A stretch of 64,000 nt of DNA from an uncultured Collinsella sp. (GTDB lineage: Bacteria > Actinomycetota > Coriobacteriia > Coriobacteriales > Coriobacteriaceae). Positions 27,416 through 35,733 of the stretch are shown here, in pieces. Position numbers and translations under genes: made by a program. The stretch lies in NCBI GenBank assembly GCA_900540855.1, contig UQHK01000002.1, positions 1-64,000 on the forward strand, given 5' to 3'. The notes under the pieces are model-generated. The model was not told where the DNA came from. It ran no database searches and saw only the letters and a list, made by a program, of their open reading frames with translations. Position 1 is the first letter of the stretch, and every line of letters starts with the position of its first letter.

Positions 27416-28420
27416 TTGCAAATACGGCGGGCAGCGACCGACATAACCGAGCTCTACGCACCGCAGTTTGAGCAGTTTGGCCTGGAGCTTACCGGCAAGG
27501 GCGCCGTCTTTACCGGCGAGGTGGCAAACGACCGGGCGCACGGCCGCGCATGGATCATGCCTCTCTCCCCCGCCTGCATCGTTATGGAGCATTTCATTAC
27601 CCCGACGCACAACATGCAGCTAGCCGAATACACGCCCGAACCGTACGCGTGCGTGAGCGAGGTCAGCGCGCCCACGCTCATGTGCATGCCCGAAGCCGGC
27701 ATAACGCCTGCGAACCTCAAGCCGCTGCATGGACCGTGGCCGAACAGCGCAGTATGCAGCTTTATCCAAGATAGCTGCGGCGAGGAGCTAAGCCCGCTGT
27801 TTGCAGGGCAGCTCTACCACTCGCGCTCGGTCCTCTTTTTGCCCGGTTATTTTGACGAGCTGGAGCATCGCTATCCCGCCGAGTTCGCGGGGGTCTTTGA
27901 GGCGTTTGCCGAGTCATGGCACGAGGAGGCAGCGTCTGCCATCTGCCACACACTACGCCGAATCAACGAGGACCGCGCTCGCGCCGTAGGCGGACACGTC
28001 TATATGCAAGGCATCGTGGAGACCATGGTCGCGGAGCTCGCCTGTTCGCGCGCGGCCCACAAGCAGGCGCGGCGGGCGGCAGACACACGCGCCAGCATAA
28101 CCATTGCCGAAGAAGCAACGGCAATGATTGAGCGCGCGCTCGACAAAGGCAGACGTGTGGGTATCAACGAGGTAGCCGAGAGGCTCTACACAAGCCGCTC
28201 CAAGCTATGCGCCACCTTTAAGGCCCAAACCGGCGAGTCCCTGGGTGCCTACATTCGCAGACGCCGTATGGAGCGAGCACAGGACCTTTTGGCCGATAGC
28301 TCGCTCACGATAGCGCAGGCCGCAGAGCGTCTAGGCTACCCTCAGCAGGCCGCCTTCGCCCAAGCATTCAGACAATACACCAGCACCACCCCCACCACCT
28401 GGCGCTCCCAACATATATAA
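27416..28420 (+). CDS. AraC-family transcriptional regulator
   Basis: The 334-residue protein has a sensor-like N-terminal part (about 1-220) and a C-terminal AraC double helix-turn-helix, with INEVAERLYTSRSKLCATFKAQTGESLGAYIRRRRMERA and IAQAAERLGYPQQAAFAQAFRQY. By position it probably activates the divergent ABC operon, as YbtA does for YbtPQ; the effector may be a metal-siderophore complex. The start is a TTG with GGAAAGGG upstream at good spacing; no in-frame ATG is better. The gene ends at a 13-bp perfect stem-loop. Confidence 0.85.
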   Translation: MQIRRAATDITELYAPQFEQFGLELTGKGAVFTGEVANDRAHGRAWIMPLSPACIVMEHFITPTHNMQLAEYTPEPYACVSEVSAPTLMCMPEAGITPANLKPLHGPWPNSAVCSFIQDSCGEELSPLFAGQLYHSRSVLFLPGYFDELEHRYPAEFAGVFEAFAESWHEEAASAICHTLRRINEDRARAVGGHVYMQGIVETMVAELACSRAAHKQARRAADTRASITIAEEATAMIERALDKGRRVGINEVAERLYTSRSKLCATFKAQTGESLGAYIRRRRMERAQDLLADSSLTIAQAAERLGYPQQAAFAQAFRQYTSTTPTTWRSQHI

Positions 28421-28421
28421 A

Positions 28422-28450
28422 GAATGAGGGCGCCATCGGCGCCCTCATTC
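28422..28450 (+). terminator. Stem-loop after the AraC gene
   Basis: GAATGAGGGCGCC-ATC-GGCGCCCTCATTC is a perfect 13-bp stem with a 3-nt loop, starting one base after the stop codon. No T-tract follows. Confidence 0.6.
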
Positions 28451-28495
28451 ACCAAATTCAATCCAGCCCACCTGACCCGAACGGCCGAGTCGTCT

Positions 28496-28638
28496 GGCCG
28501 GGGAAGCCCCGAGTCGCCGGGGTGTTTGCTCCAAATGAGTTCCGCATGCAAAGAAGGCCACTAAATGTGGCCTTCGTCTTGCATAGGACTGTTTGAAATT
28601 TGGAGGAAATACCCCGGCGACTCGGGGCTTCGCCGGCC
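28496..28638. repeat. 143-bp inverted-repeat element with 41-bp arms
   Basis: Arms at 28496-28536 and 28598-28638 are reverse complements with 3 mismatches; each carries GAAGCCCCGAGTCGCCGGGG. The 61-bp centre forms its own stem (GAAGGCCAC and GTGGCCTTC around TAAAT). It lies between the AraC stem-loop and the gatB stop; on the minus strand the smaller hairpin CCCCGAGTCGCCGGGG followed by TATTT may end the gat operon. Confidence 0.8.
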
Positions 28639-28644
28639 TCGCAG

Positions 28645-30321
28645 CTACGAGAGCGACGTTCTCAGCAACTCGTTGAAGAGCTTCGGGTTGCCCTTGCCGC
28701 GGCTCGCCTTCATGCACTGGCCCACCAAAAAGCCGATGACCTTCTGGTTGCCGTCACGATACTGCTGCGCCTGATCGGCACAGTTTGCCAGCACCTCGTC
28801 CACAATCGGCTGCAGCGCGCCGGCATCGCTCACCTGGCGCATACCGCGCTCGTCGACGATCTTGTTGGGGTCGTCGCCGGTCTGGGCCATGGCCTCAAAG
28901 ACCTCGTGCGCCTGGTTGGAGCTAATGGCATCGGTCGCCAGCAGCTTGGCAAGGGCTGCCACCTGAGCCGGCGCGATGCCAGACTCGGCCAGCGAGACAC
29001 CCGCGCCCTTAAGGTAGGCGATCATCTCGTTGACCAGCAGGTTCGCGACCGTCTGGGCCTCCTTGCCAGCCATACCGGCAGCGGCGGCCTCAAAGAACTC
29101 GGCAAACTCCGGGTCGCCGGCAATCTGCTCGGCGTCGGCCGTCTTAATGCCAAAGTCGGCCTCAAAACGAGCGCGCTTGGCATCGGGCAGCTCGGGGATC
29201 TCGCCACGGCAACGATCGATAAACTCGTCGTCCAGGTCGAACGGCGCCAGGTCGGGATCGGGGAACAGGCGATAGTCGTCGGCCGTCTCCTTCACACGCA
29301 TGACCACGGTGCGCTTGCGGCTGGGCTCCCAGTGGCGGGTCTCCTGGTAGATAATGCCGCCCTCCTCGAGTACCTCTGCCTGGCGGCAGATCTCGTAGGC
29401 AAGGCCGTCATGCAGGCTCTTAAACGAGTTGAGGTTCTTGAGCTCGGTCTTGGTGCCCAGCTTGGTCTCGCCGCGGCGGCGCAGCGACACGTTGCCGTCG
29501 CAGCGCATGGAACCCTTCTCCATGGAGCAGTCGGAAATGCCAAGCGTCACAAAGATGCGACGGAGCTTCTCCATAAACAGGCGAGCCTCCTCGGGCGTAC
29601 GCAAGTCGGGCTCAGTTACAAGCTCGATGAGCGGCGTGCCGCAGCGGTTGTAGTCGACGAGCGACTCGGCCGCGGCGGTAATGCGGCCCTCGGCGCCACC
29701 CACGTGGACCATCTTGGCGGCGTCCTCCTCCATGTGGATGCGCAGGATGCGGATGGGCACCGTGTAGGAACCGTCCTCGCGACGCTCGGGCATCTGCAGG
29801 TTGGACGCGTCGTAGCTGGCCAGGTGGCCGGCGCGCTGATTGCCCTCGCGCATGGTCGAAGACATGGACGTGGACAGGCCCTCGGCGTTGGCCGAGGCAC
29901 TCGCCAGGCTCTGGGCCTCGGCCTCGCCAAACGCGCAGTCGGGGCGCTCGGCGGCACCGCGACCGGTCACATCAAGATCCAGGTGGCCGTACATGGCAAA
30001 AGCGACCGGACCCTGCGTGGTCTGGAAGTTCTTGGCCATATCGGGATAGAAGTAGTGCTTGCGGTAGAACATCGAGTGGCGCTGGATCTCGCAGTTGGTG
30101 GCGAGACCGGCCTTGACGATGCTCTCGATGGCGCGCTTATTGGGCACCGGCAGGGCGCCGGGCAGGCCCAGACACACCGGACACACGTTGGCGTTGGGCT
30201 CGTCATCGTGGCTAAGCTTGCAGTTGCAGAACATCTTGGTATCGAGTGCGGTGAGCTCGGTATGGATCTCCAGGCCGATCACGGCCTCCCAATCCTGCAG
30301 GACCTCGGAAAGCTCCTTCAT
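28645..30321 (-). CDS. gatB: Aspartyl/glutamyl-tRNA amidotransferase subunit B
   Basis: With GatA and GatC it converts mischarged Glu-tRNA(Gln), and often Asp-tRNA(Asn), to the amide form. The 558 residues begin with WEAVIGLEIHTEL and include the zinc-site Cys cluster (CNCKL then CPVCLGLPGALP), YRKHYFYPDMAKNFQ and, at the C-terminus, the tRNA-binding YqeY-like tail. It is longer than the usual 480-500 because of an extra segment of about 50 residues around 115-175, which is Ala/Ser-rich. It is last in gatCAB and its start overlaps the gatA stop (TAATG). Confidence 0.95.
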   Translation of the reverse strand: MKELSEVLQDWEAVIGLEIHTELTALDTKMFCNCKLSHDDEPNANVCPVCLGLPGALPVPNKRAIESIVKAGLATNCEIQRHSMFYRKHYFYPDMAKNFQTTQGPVAFAMYGHLDLDVTGRGAAERPDCAFGEAEAQSLASASANAEGLSTSMSSTMREGNQRAGHLASYDASNLQMPERREDGSYTVPIRILRIHMEEDAAKMVHVGGAEGRITAAAESLVDYNRCGTPLIELVTEPDLRTPEEARLFMEKLRRIFVTLGISDCSMEKGSMRCDGNVSLRRRGETKLGTKTELKNLNSFKSLHDGLAYEICRQAEVLEEGGIIYQETRHWEPSRKRTVVMRVKETADDYRLFPDPDLAPFDLDDEFIDRCRGEIPELPDAKRARFEADFGIKTADAEQIAGDPEFAEFFEAAAAGMAGKEAQTVANLLVNEMIAYLKGAGVSLAESGIAPAQVAALAKLLATDAISSNQAHEVFEAMAQTGDDPNKIVDERGMRQVSDAGALQPIVDEVLANCADQAQQYRDGNQKVIGFLVGQCMKASRGKGNPKLFNELLRTSLS

Positions 30322-31835
30322 TACAGCTCGCCTCCCTTCCCGGCAAAATCGGGCGCGACGGAAAGCGCGGGCGCACCCGTGGCGGCATCGGCAAAGCCGC
30401 GCTCCAAGGCGCGGGCAAACGTGAGCAGCTGACGGTCCTTAAAGGCCGGACCCACCAGCTGGGCAGAAACGGGCAGATGAGTATCCTCGCCCAGGCCCAG
30501 CGGCACCGAGATACCGCCGTTACCGCAGATGTTGAGCGAAATGGTGTACAGGTCGGAGAGGTACATCTGCGTGGGGTCGCTGATCTCGCCAAACTTAAAG
30601 GCCGTGCGCGGCGAGGCAGGCATGAGGATGGTGTCCACCTTGGCATACGCGGCGTCGTAGTCCTGCGTGATGAGCGTGCGGGCCTTTTGCGCTGCGTAGT
30701 AGTACTTGTCGTACACGCCCGAGCTCAGCAGGTAGGCGCCGAGCATCTGACGGCGCTTGGCCTCGGCGCCAAAGCCGTGGGCGCGCGAAAGCGAGCTCTG
30801 GTCGGACAGGTTGGCGCAGCCCTCCTCCTGATAGCCGTAGCGAATGCCATCGAAGCGAGCCAGGTTGGAGAACGCCTCGGCCGGGCCGATAACGTAGTAG
30901 GCGGCGATGGCGGCGTCCAGGTGCGGCAGGTCGACCTCCACGAGCTCGGCGCCCTGGTTCTGCAGCTCCTGGGCGGCGCGCTGAACAGCGGCCTTGACCT
31001 CGGGCGTCAGACCCTCGGCCTCCATAAACGCGGGGATGATGCCCACGCGCTTGCCCTCGATGCTGTCGTTGAGGTGCTCGGTAAAGTCGACGGCACAGTC
31101 CTGGCTGGTGCAGTCGTACGGATCGTGGCCCGCGCCAGTAAGCGCGTTCATGGCCAGCGCGACATCCTCGACCGTGCGGCCGAAGGGGCCAACCTGATCG
31201 AGCGACGAGCCAAAGGCAACCACGCCGTAACGGCTCACGGCGCCATACGTGGGCTTAAAGCCCACCACGCCGCACAGCGACGCCGGCTGGCGAATGGAGC
31301 CGCCGGTATCCGAGCCCAGCGAGAGCGCGACCTCGCCCGCGGCGACGGCGGCAGCGGAGCCGCCCGAAGAGCCTCCGGGCACGCGCTCGGTATCCCAAGG
31401 GTTGTTGGTGCGGTGGAAGGCCGAGCTCTCGGTGGAGCTGCCAAAGGCAAACTCGTCCATATTGGCCTTGCCCATGGGCAGGCAGCCGGCATCGAGCATG
31501 CGCTGGACGCAGGTGGCGGTGTAGACGCTCTGGTAGTTCTCGAGCATGCGGGAAGCGCAGGTGGTGCGCGTACCCACGAGGTTCATGTTGTCCTTAATGG
31601 CCAGCGGCACGCCCGCGAGCGGGGGCAGCGGCTTGCCTGCGGCACGGTCGGCATCCACGCGCGCGGCGGCCTCGAGCGCAAGCTCGGGCGCCACCTGCAG
31701 GAATGCCTGGACCCCGCCCTCGCGCGCCTCGATGGCGGCAAGGGAGGCCTGGGCCACCTCGGTAGCGGTAAAGTCGCCGGCGGCAACGCCTGCGGCGATC
31801 TGGGCGGCGGTAAAGGAATCGAAGCTTAGCGCCAT
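30321..31835 (-). CDS. gatA: Aspartyl/glutamyl-tRNA amidotransferase subunit A
   Basis: The amidase subunit, releasing ammonia from glutamine. The 504-residue protein has the amidase signature: the catalytic Lys in LAGVPLAIKDNM and the Ser pair in PGGSSGGSAAAVAAGE with SDTGGSIRQPAS. It overlaps gatC by one base at its start and gatB at its stop, so the three are co-translated. Confidence 0.97.
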   Translation of the reverse strand: MALSFDSFTAAQIAAGVAAGDFTATEVAQASLAAIEAREGGVQAFLQVAPELALEAAARVDADRAAGKPLPPLAGVPLAIKDNMNLVGTRTTCASRMLENYQSVYTATCVQRMLDAGCLPMGKANMDEFAFGSSTESSAFHRTNNPWDTERVPGGSSGGSAAAVAAGEVALSLGSDTGGSIRQPASLCGVVGFKPTYGAVSRYGVVAFGSSLDQVGPFGRTVEDVALAMNALTGAGHDPYDCTSQDCAVDFTEHLNDSIEGKRVGIIPAFMEAEGLTPEVKAAVQRAAQELQNQGAELVEVDLPHLDAAIAAYYVIGPAEAFSNLARFDGIRYGYQEEGCANLSDQSSLSRAHGFGAEAKRRQMLGAYLLSSGVYDKYYYAAQKARTLITQDYDAAYAKVDTILMPASPRTAFKFGEISDPTQMYLSDLYTISLNICGNGGISVPLGLGEDTHLPVSAQLVGPAFKDRQLLTFARALERGFADAATGAPALSVAPDFAGKGGEL

Positions 31836-32146
31836 TACTCGCTCTCCCCCTCTCCCAAAATGGACGGCACGCGAAAGTAGCGGTCGCGCGCGCTGCCGGC
31901 GTTTTCGAGCGCAATGTCGAGCGGCAGGTCGCGCTCGGGCTCGCGCAGGTCATCGCCCATCACGTTGGACAGGCTTCCGATGGGATGGAACGTGGGCTCC
32001 ACGTCGGGCAAGTCATATTGCAAGACGGGCTCGAGCATCTGGACGGCGTCGTTCATGTAGGACGTCATCTGGGTGAGCTCGTCATCGGTCAGTGCGATCT
32101 TTGCGTACTCGGCGATGCCTCGCACGTCTTTCTCGCTGAGTGCCAT
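31835..32146 (-). CDS. gatC: Aspartyl/glutamyl-tRNA amidotransferase subunit C
   Basis: The 103-residue protein stabilises GatA and GatB. It has the family blocks IAEYAKIALTDDEL, MLEPVLQYDLPDVEPTFHP and YFRVPSILGEGE. The start is the ATG after AAGGGAGCGCCT. A TATACT hexamer at 32182-32187 (minus strand) is a plausible -10 for the gat operon, but the -35 is weak. Confidence 0.95.
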   Translation of the reverse strand: MALSEKDVRGIAEYAKIALTDDELTQMTSYMNDAVQMLEPVLQYDLPDVEPTFHPIGSLSNVMGDDLREPERDLPLDIALENAGSARDRYFRVPSILGEGESE

Positions 32147-32282
32147 AGGCGCTCCCTTCCGCATAACAGATAAACCGCTCTAGTATACAAGGCAACGCCG
32201 CTTGGAGCAGGTGCTTTACCCAAATGCAGCGAAAACGTAACGAGGGCGGCGGCTTGGCAGGCGGCGGGCTGGCGGTTCTGCA

Positions 32283-32344
32283 GCGAAACCGCACCGTCCA
32301 TAGCGAAAACCGTCTCGCCCACAACGAGAACCGTCGCGCCCGCA
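32283..32344. repeat. Tandem repeat of 20-21 bp
   Basis: Three units, each resembling CGAAAACCGTCTCGCCCACA, run head to tail just upstream of the gatC leader. They could encode a seven-residue repeat on either strand but there is no convincing start or ribosome site. They abut the first copy of the 58-bp palindrome. Confidence 0.6.
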
Positions 32345-32352
32345 ACGAAAAG

Positions 32353-32409
32353 CATCACAACATTCGATGCTTTTCGTCAAAATCGAAATTTTCATCGAAT
32401 GTTGTGATG
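32353..32409. repeat. Palindromic repeat ATCACAACATTCGA, copy A
   Basis: Perfect 17-bp arms starting CATCACAACATTCGATG and ending CATCGAATGTTGTGATG enclose a 23-bp AT-rich centre. Three more copies lie at 43651, 47786 and 49029. This one is downstream of the sortase gene on the minus strand. Confidence 0.8.
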
Positions 32410-32423
32410 GTTTGGAAGTCCCG

Positions 32424-32459
32424 ACCACCGCAAAGGCGCCTGTCCCCTATGTGGTGGTT
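32424..32459. repeat. CCACAAAGG / CCTTTGTGG palindrome family, sortase 3' end
   Basis: ACCACCGCAAAGG, a GCGCCTGTCC centre, then CCCTATGTGGTGGT form a hairpin 13 nt after the sortase stop. It is a diverged member of the family that has GGGGACAGGCACC in its minus-strand centre. Confidence 0.65.
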
Positions 32460-32471
32460 CTGGAGAATGTC

Positions 32472-33410
32472 TTATGCCGAGGCCTTGACCTTGCGGCGCT
32501 TGCGGACCGCGTGGATCACGATGTCCAGCAGCAACAGTACAATGGCTACGACCACAATGAGCACGGCAAACTCGCGCTTGCCCCAGTGGCGACCGGCCAG
32601 CGACTTTTGCTTGTCGACGTCCTTCTTGTTGTACTTGGCGCGCACGCAATGCACCAGCAGGCGGTGGTCGTTCACGCCGTAGGGCGTGCAGGTGACGAGC
32701 GTCACCTTGTCGGCGCCGGGCTCGATGGTCAGCGACTCCATCTCCTCGGGCAGCACCACCTCGGAGTCCACCATCTTGTAGGCGAGCGTCTTGTTCATGG
32801 TGTGCAGCAGCACCAGGTCGCCGGGCTCCAGCGAGTGGATGTCGTCGAACATGCTCAGGTTGCGCATGCCCGAGTGCGCGGTGAGCACGCAATGCGTCGA
32901 GGTGCCGCCCACCGGCAGGCTCGTGCCCTCCAGGTGGCCGACGCCCGCCATGAGGACTTCTTCGCTCGTGCCGTGGTAGATGGGCATGCTCACGTCGATG
33001 GAGGGGATCTCGACCCAGCTCATCATGGGGTCGCGGTCAAAGATGAGCTGCTGAGCGTAGGGCTCGATCTGGTCGGCGGGGAGCTCGGTGGCCTCGCCCG
33101 CCAGCTGCTCGTTAAAGGAGCGCGCCTGGAGCAGGATGCGCTCGCGCTCCTCGGCAGACAGCGCGTCCACGGTGCTGGACACCGTGCTGATCTGGTTAAA
33201 CACGCCCGAGGCCTCGAGCCGGTCCAAAATCCACGGCCAGGTCATAAGGCCCACGCCGATAAGGATGATGACGATGGTGATGAGCCGGTCGGCCCAGCGC
33301 GGCAGTCGCTTGCGGCGGCGCTTGGGCTTTGGTTGAGATTTGGGCTGAGGGCTTGAGCCGCCGTTGTCCGCGGCGTTATTGCTCTTCATATGTTTGGCGC
33401 CCTGCACCAT
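32472..33410 (-). CDS. Class C (pilin-polymerising) sortase
   Basis: A membrane transpeptidase that links LPXTG pilins. In the 312-residue protein a basic, Pro-rich N-terminus precedes a transmembrane helix (about 42-60). A DPM lid motif at 127-129 is typical of class C, then come the catalytic His179 (LTAHSGM), Cys241 (VTCTPYG) and Arg250 (NDHRLLV), and a second C-terminal transmembrane helix (about 280-300). It serves the pilin genes at 33951-40744; it is separated from them by a terminator and a 540-bp gap, so it probably has its own promoter. The start follows AAAGGAGTGACC. Confidence 0.93.
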   Translation of the reverse strand: MVQGAKHMKSNNAADNGGSSPQPKSQPKPKRRRKRLPRWADRLITIVIILIGVGLMTWPWILDRLEASGVFNQISTVSSTVDALSAEERERILLQARSFNEQLAGEATELPADQIEPYAQQLIFDRDPMMSWVEIPSIDVSMPIYHGTSEEVLMAGVGHLEGTSLPVGGTSTHCVLTAHSGMRNLSMFDDIHSLEPGDLVLLHTMNKTLAYKMVDSEVVLPEEMESLTIEPGADKVTLVTCTPYGVNDHRLLVHCVRAKYNKKDVDKQKSLAGRHWGKREFAVLIVVVAIVLLLLDIVIHAVRKRRKVKASA

Positions 33411-33579
33411 CGCCGGTCACTCCTTTACAGCTCAGGTTGTCTAAACAAATAATAGCCGATTAGCGAACTCATGCACCGGACAACGCAGCTAGACTGCACC
33501 GTCCAGTCGAGGATAAGCCAGCATTTGAGTTTTCAAAATGTCCCGGATCGGCTGAGCGATTCGGGATACAATGTCAACA

Positions 33580-33677
33580 GAAAACGACGCACCCCGCGTA
33601 AGTACTTAGGAGCGCGGGCAGCCTAGTTTTCAGCTTTAGTTAAATGCCCGGGATCCGACCCCCGGGCATTCTTATTT
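33580..33677 (+). ncRNA. Candidate structured RNA with its own terminator
   Basis: A nested stem, GAAAAC/GTTTTC outside and CCCGCG/CGCGGG inside, is followed by a terminator-like hairpin (AATGCCCGGG and CCCGGGCATT, then CTTATTT). TACAAT at 33567-33572 lies 8 nt before the first stem and could be a -10, but no good -35 is seen. No known family was recognised; it could also be a repeat or bidirectional terminator. Confidence 0.4.
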
Positions 33678-33812
33678 GCGCTTGCGGCGCAAATGCCTTC
33701 TACCGTCCGCACCGCGCGTGCGCCTACGGACCTTAATCCGAACCTCATACGAGTCAAGAAACGCGATGACGAACGTACCCGCATCGGACGGTGGAGGCTG
33801 GCTGCGTTATCC

Positions 33813-33850
33813 CAAAAAACGGGGCAGAATCCAGTGCGGAGTCTGCCCCG
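33813..33850 (-). terminator. Terminator of the pilin operon
   Basis: On the minus strand CGGGGCAGA pairs with TCTGCCCCG and is followed by TTTTTTGGG, about 100 nt after the backbone pilin stop. Confidence 0.85.
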
Positions 33851-33950
33851 AAAAGAAAATGACAAAGCAAGAACGTGGATGGACGAGAAAAGTGTCCGCA
33901 AGTCTCATGGCCATCACATCCCACCTGCCAAAGGGATGGGTGAGCGAGCA

Positions 33951-35612
33951 TTACTCCTGCTCGGACTCCTCAGCCTGCTTACGGCTGCGGATGAGATGAG
34001 CCACGCCGATGCACAGCACCGCGCCACCAGCGATCCAAGTGAACGTCACGCCGTTAAGGCCGGTGAGCGGGAGGCCGGAACCCTGCTTGTTTTTGACGAT
34101 CAAGGCAGCAGTACCGTTGTCCGTGTTAGTCGTGTCAACCTCGACCAAATTGGAACCCCTGGTGCTCGTCTCGACCGTAATCTTGTTTTCTCCCTCTCCC
34201 TCTGCTTGGTTGAATCCAATGGCTTTGATGGTGAAGGTGAACTCGGGGATGGTGTTATAGCCGGCGAGCGTATGGGTCTCCTTGACGGTGTAGGTGCCGG
34301 CATCGAGGCCCTTGACGTTAATCTCGCCGGAGTCGGTGGTCGTGAACTCATAAGCCTCAGTACCGAGGGAGCCATTCTCCTGGATGTACATGTCCTTGGA
34401 TGCAATATCGTCGGGATCAGTGGCACGGATGGTGAACTTTACGCCCTTAAGTATCTTATTCTCATCCGTCGCGTCCTTCTTGACGAGCTTGAGCGCATAG
34501 GTGTAGTCGCGCACGGTGTCGGGCACAGACTCACCCCGGGAATCGTGGCCAGGGTTGTTGGAGTAGATGAGCTTGACGGTGTTGGAGTTGCCCGTGCCAC
34601 CGACAACGACATGCTGGGACTTATTCGGGTCGAGCTTGGCGCTGTACGTGACAACGACCCTTGTATGCTCGCCGACAGTGACGCCGGCCGCCGTGGCGGC
34701 AGCCTTAAGATCGTCAAACTTTACGCTCAAGACCGTTCTGCCATTTGAATCGGGATCAGACACGGTCACAGAAGTAGGCGTGATCTGAGTCTCACCAATC
34801 ACGGCCTTGACAGTGGACTTATCAACAGTCAAACCGGCAGACAGCTCATCGTGGAACTCATAATAGTAGGTGCTGAACGTGTCGACATTGCTTGCAACCG
34901 TGCCGGTCAGCTTGTACTGAACGGTCTGACCCATCTGGGAGTCCGCCTTGTACTTCCAGTCGTTGTCCGCACCATCGTCCTTGACCTGCTTCGTCACGGT
35001 CGGGATGCTCGTCTTCTCGGTAACGACCACTGCGTTGCCGCCCACGACTGCAAAGATCGGCGAGGTACCGGTCTGCTTCTCATTCGCACTGAGCGAGTCG
35101 GTATCGGTCATGAACAGGTAGTAGCCAGCGCTCGTAGTGGTGAAAGCGCGACCGGCGGCAAAGGAATCGCCCGTAGCGGTAACACTCTTCTCTACAGCCA
35201 AGGCAATCTTGTTAAGGATGCTGCTCTGCGGCAGACTCGTGGTATCAGTGGTATCAGTGATCTTGGAAAGGTAGTCGGCAACGTCAGAAGCGGTCGAGTC
35301 TAAGGTAATCCCTGGGGCATTATTATCAACAAGCACCTTCAGGACCGCAGTCTCTGCGTCATCACTCGCCCACTCAATGTTGGACGCAACCTTACCGGAC
35401 TTTCCGTCAATAACGTCAGCCTTAAAAATCTGATACGCCTTGAACGAAGTGGAGTCATTGTCCACAGACTTGTTAATCGTGAGCGAATAGCTGGGGGCAG
35501 CACCCTCCGCAGCAAACGCCATCGTGACTGTCGCCATCACGCCGCCGAAGCTCAGGGCTGCGGTGAGGCCGGCGGTTACTGCCAGGCGTGCGATGTTCTT
35601 GGTTGTTTTCAT
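33951..35612 (-). CDS. Major (backbone) pilin with LPLTG sorting signal
   Basis: A 553-residue secreted, wall-anchored pilin. It has a signal peptide (MKTTKNIARLAVTAGLTAALS to about residue 35), an N-terminal D1-like domain, repeated isopeptide-type Ig domains, an E-box-like YTVKETHTLAGYN near residue 460, and a C-terminal LPLTG, hydrophobic helix and basic tail (RSRKQAEE). It looks like the SpaA/FimA-type shaft subunit. The start follows AAGAAAGAGGT. It is the third gene of the pilus operon; a C10 tract lies about 110 bp upstream. Confidence 0.9.
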   Translation of the reverse strand: MKTTKNIARLAVTAGLTAALSFGGVMATVTMAFAAEGAAPSYSLTINKSVDNDSTSFKAYQIFKADVIDGKSGKVASNIEWASDDAETAVLKVLVDNNAPGITLDSTASDVADYLSKITDTTDTTSLPQSSILNKIALAVEKSVTATGDSFAAGRAFTTTSAGYYLFMTDTDSLSANEKQTGTSPIFAVVGGNAVVVTEKTSIPTVTKQVKDDGADNDWKYKADSQMGQTVQYKLTGTVASNVDTFSTYYYEFHDELSAGLTVDKSTVKAVIGETQITPTSVTVSDPDSNGRTVLSVKFDDLKAAATAAGVTVGEHTRVVVTYSAKLDPNKSQHVVVGGTGNSNTVKLIYSNNPGHDSRGESVPDTVRDYTYALKLVKKDATDENKILKGVKFTIRATDPDDIASKDMYIQENGSLGTEAYEFTTTDSGEINVKGLDAGTYTVKETHTLAGYNTIPEFTFTIKAIGFNQAEGEGENKITVETSTRGSNLVEVDTTNTDNGTAALIVKNKQGSGLPLTGLNGVTFTWIAGGAVLCIGVAHLIRSRKQAEESEQE

Positions 35613-35719
35613 GTTGGGACCTCTTTCTTGGAGGTTGCTTTAATTTTCGTCATCACCAAAAGTCAGCAGGCTCATTTCCCTGCGCTCTAATCGCTACGGA
35701 GGCAGTACGCCATTGAGCA

Positions 35720-35729
35720 GGGGGGGGGG
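35720..35729. repeat. Homopolymeric C10 (minus strand) between pilin genes
   Basis: Ten consecutive G on the plus strand, C on the coding strand, begin 5 nt after the accessory pilin stop and end about 108 nt before the backbone pilin start. Such tracts slip readily during replication. Confidence 0.9.
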
Positions 35730-35733
35730 ACAA

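Larger units (their letters stand above)
33411..33950. other. Gap between backbone pilin and sortase genes
   Basis: This 540-bp stretch has no convincing gene. It contains the pilin terminator, the candidate structured RNA at 33580-33677, another short stem (ATTTGCGC and GCGCAAAT just after it), and the sortase leader with a ribosome site. Confidence 0.5.

Noticed and set aside
28600..30432. 610-residue plus-strand frame over gatB
   Set aside because: It is the mirror of gatB; GatB motifs are unambiguous on the minus strand and the antisense product resembles no family.
32082..32358. Small minus-strand proteins upstream of gatC
   Set aside because: The frames run through the 21-bp tandem repeat and palindrome, give repeated ARRFSLW-like peptides and have no start site.
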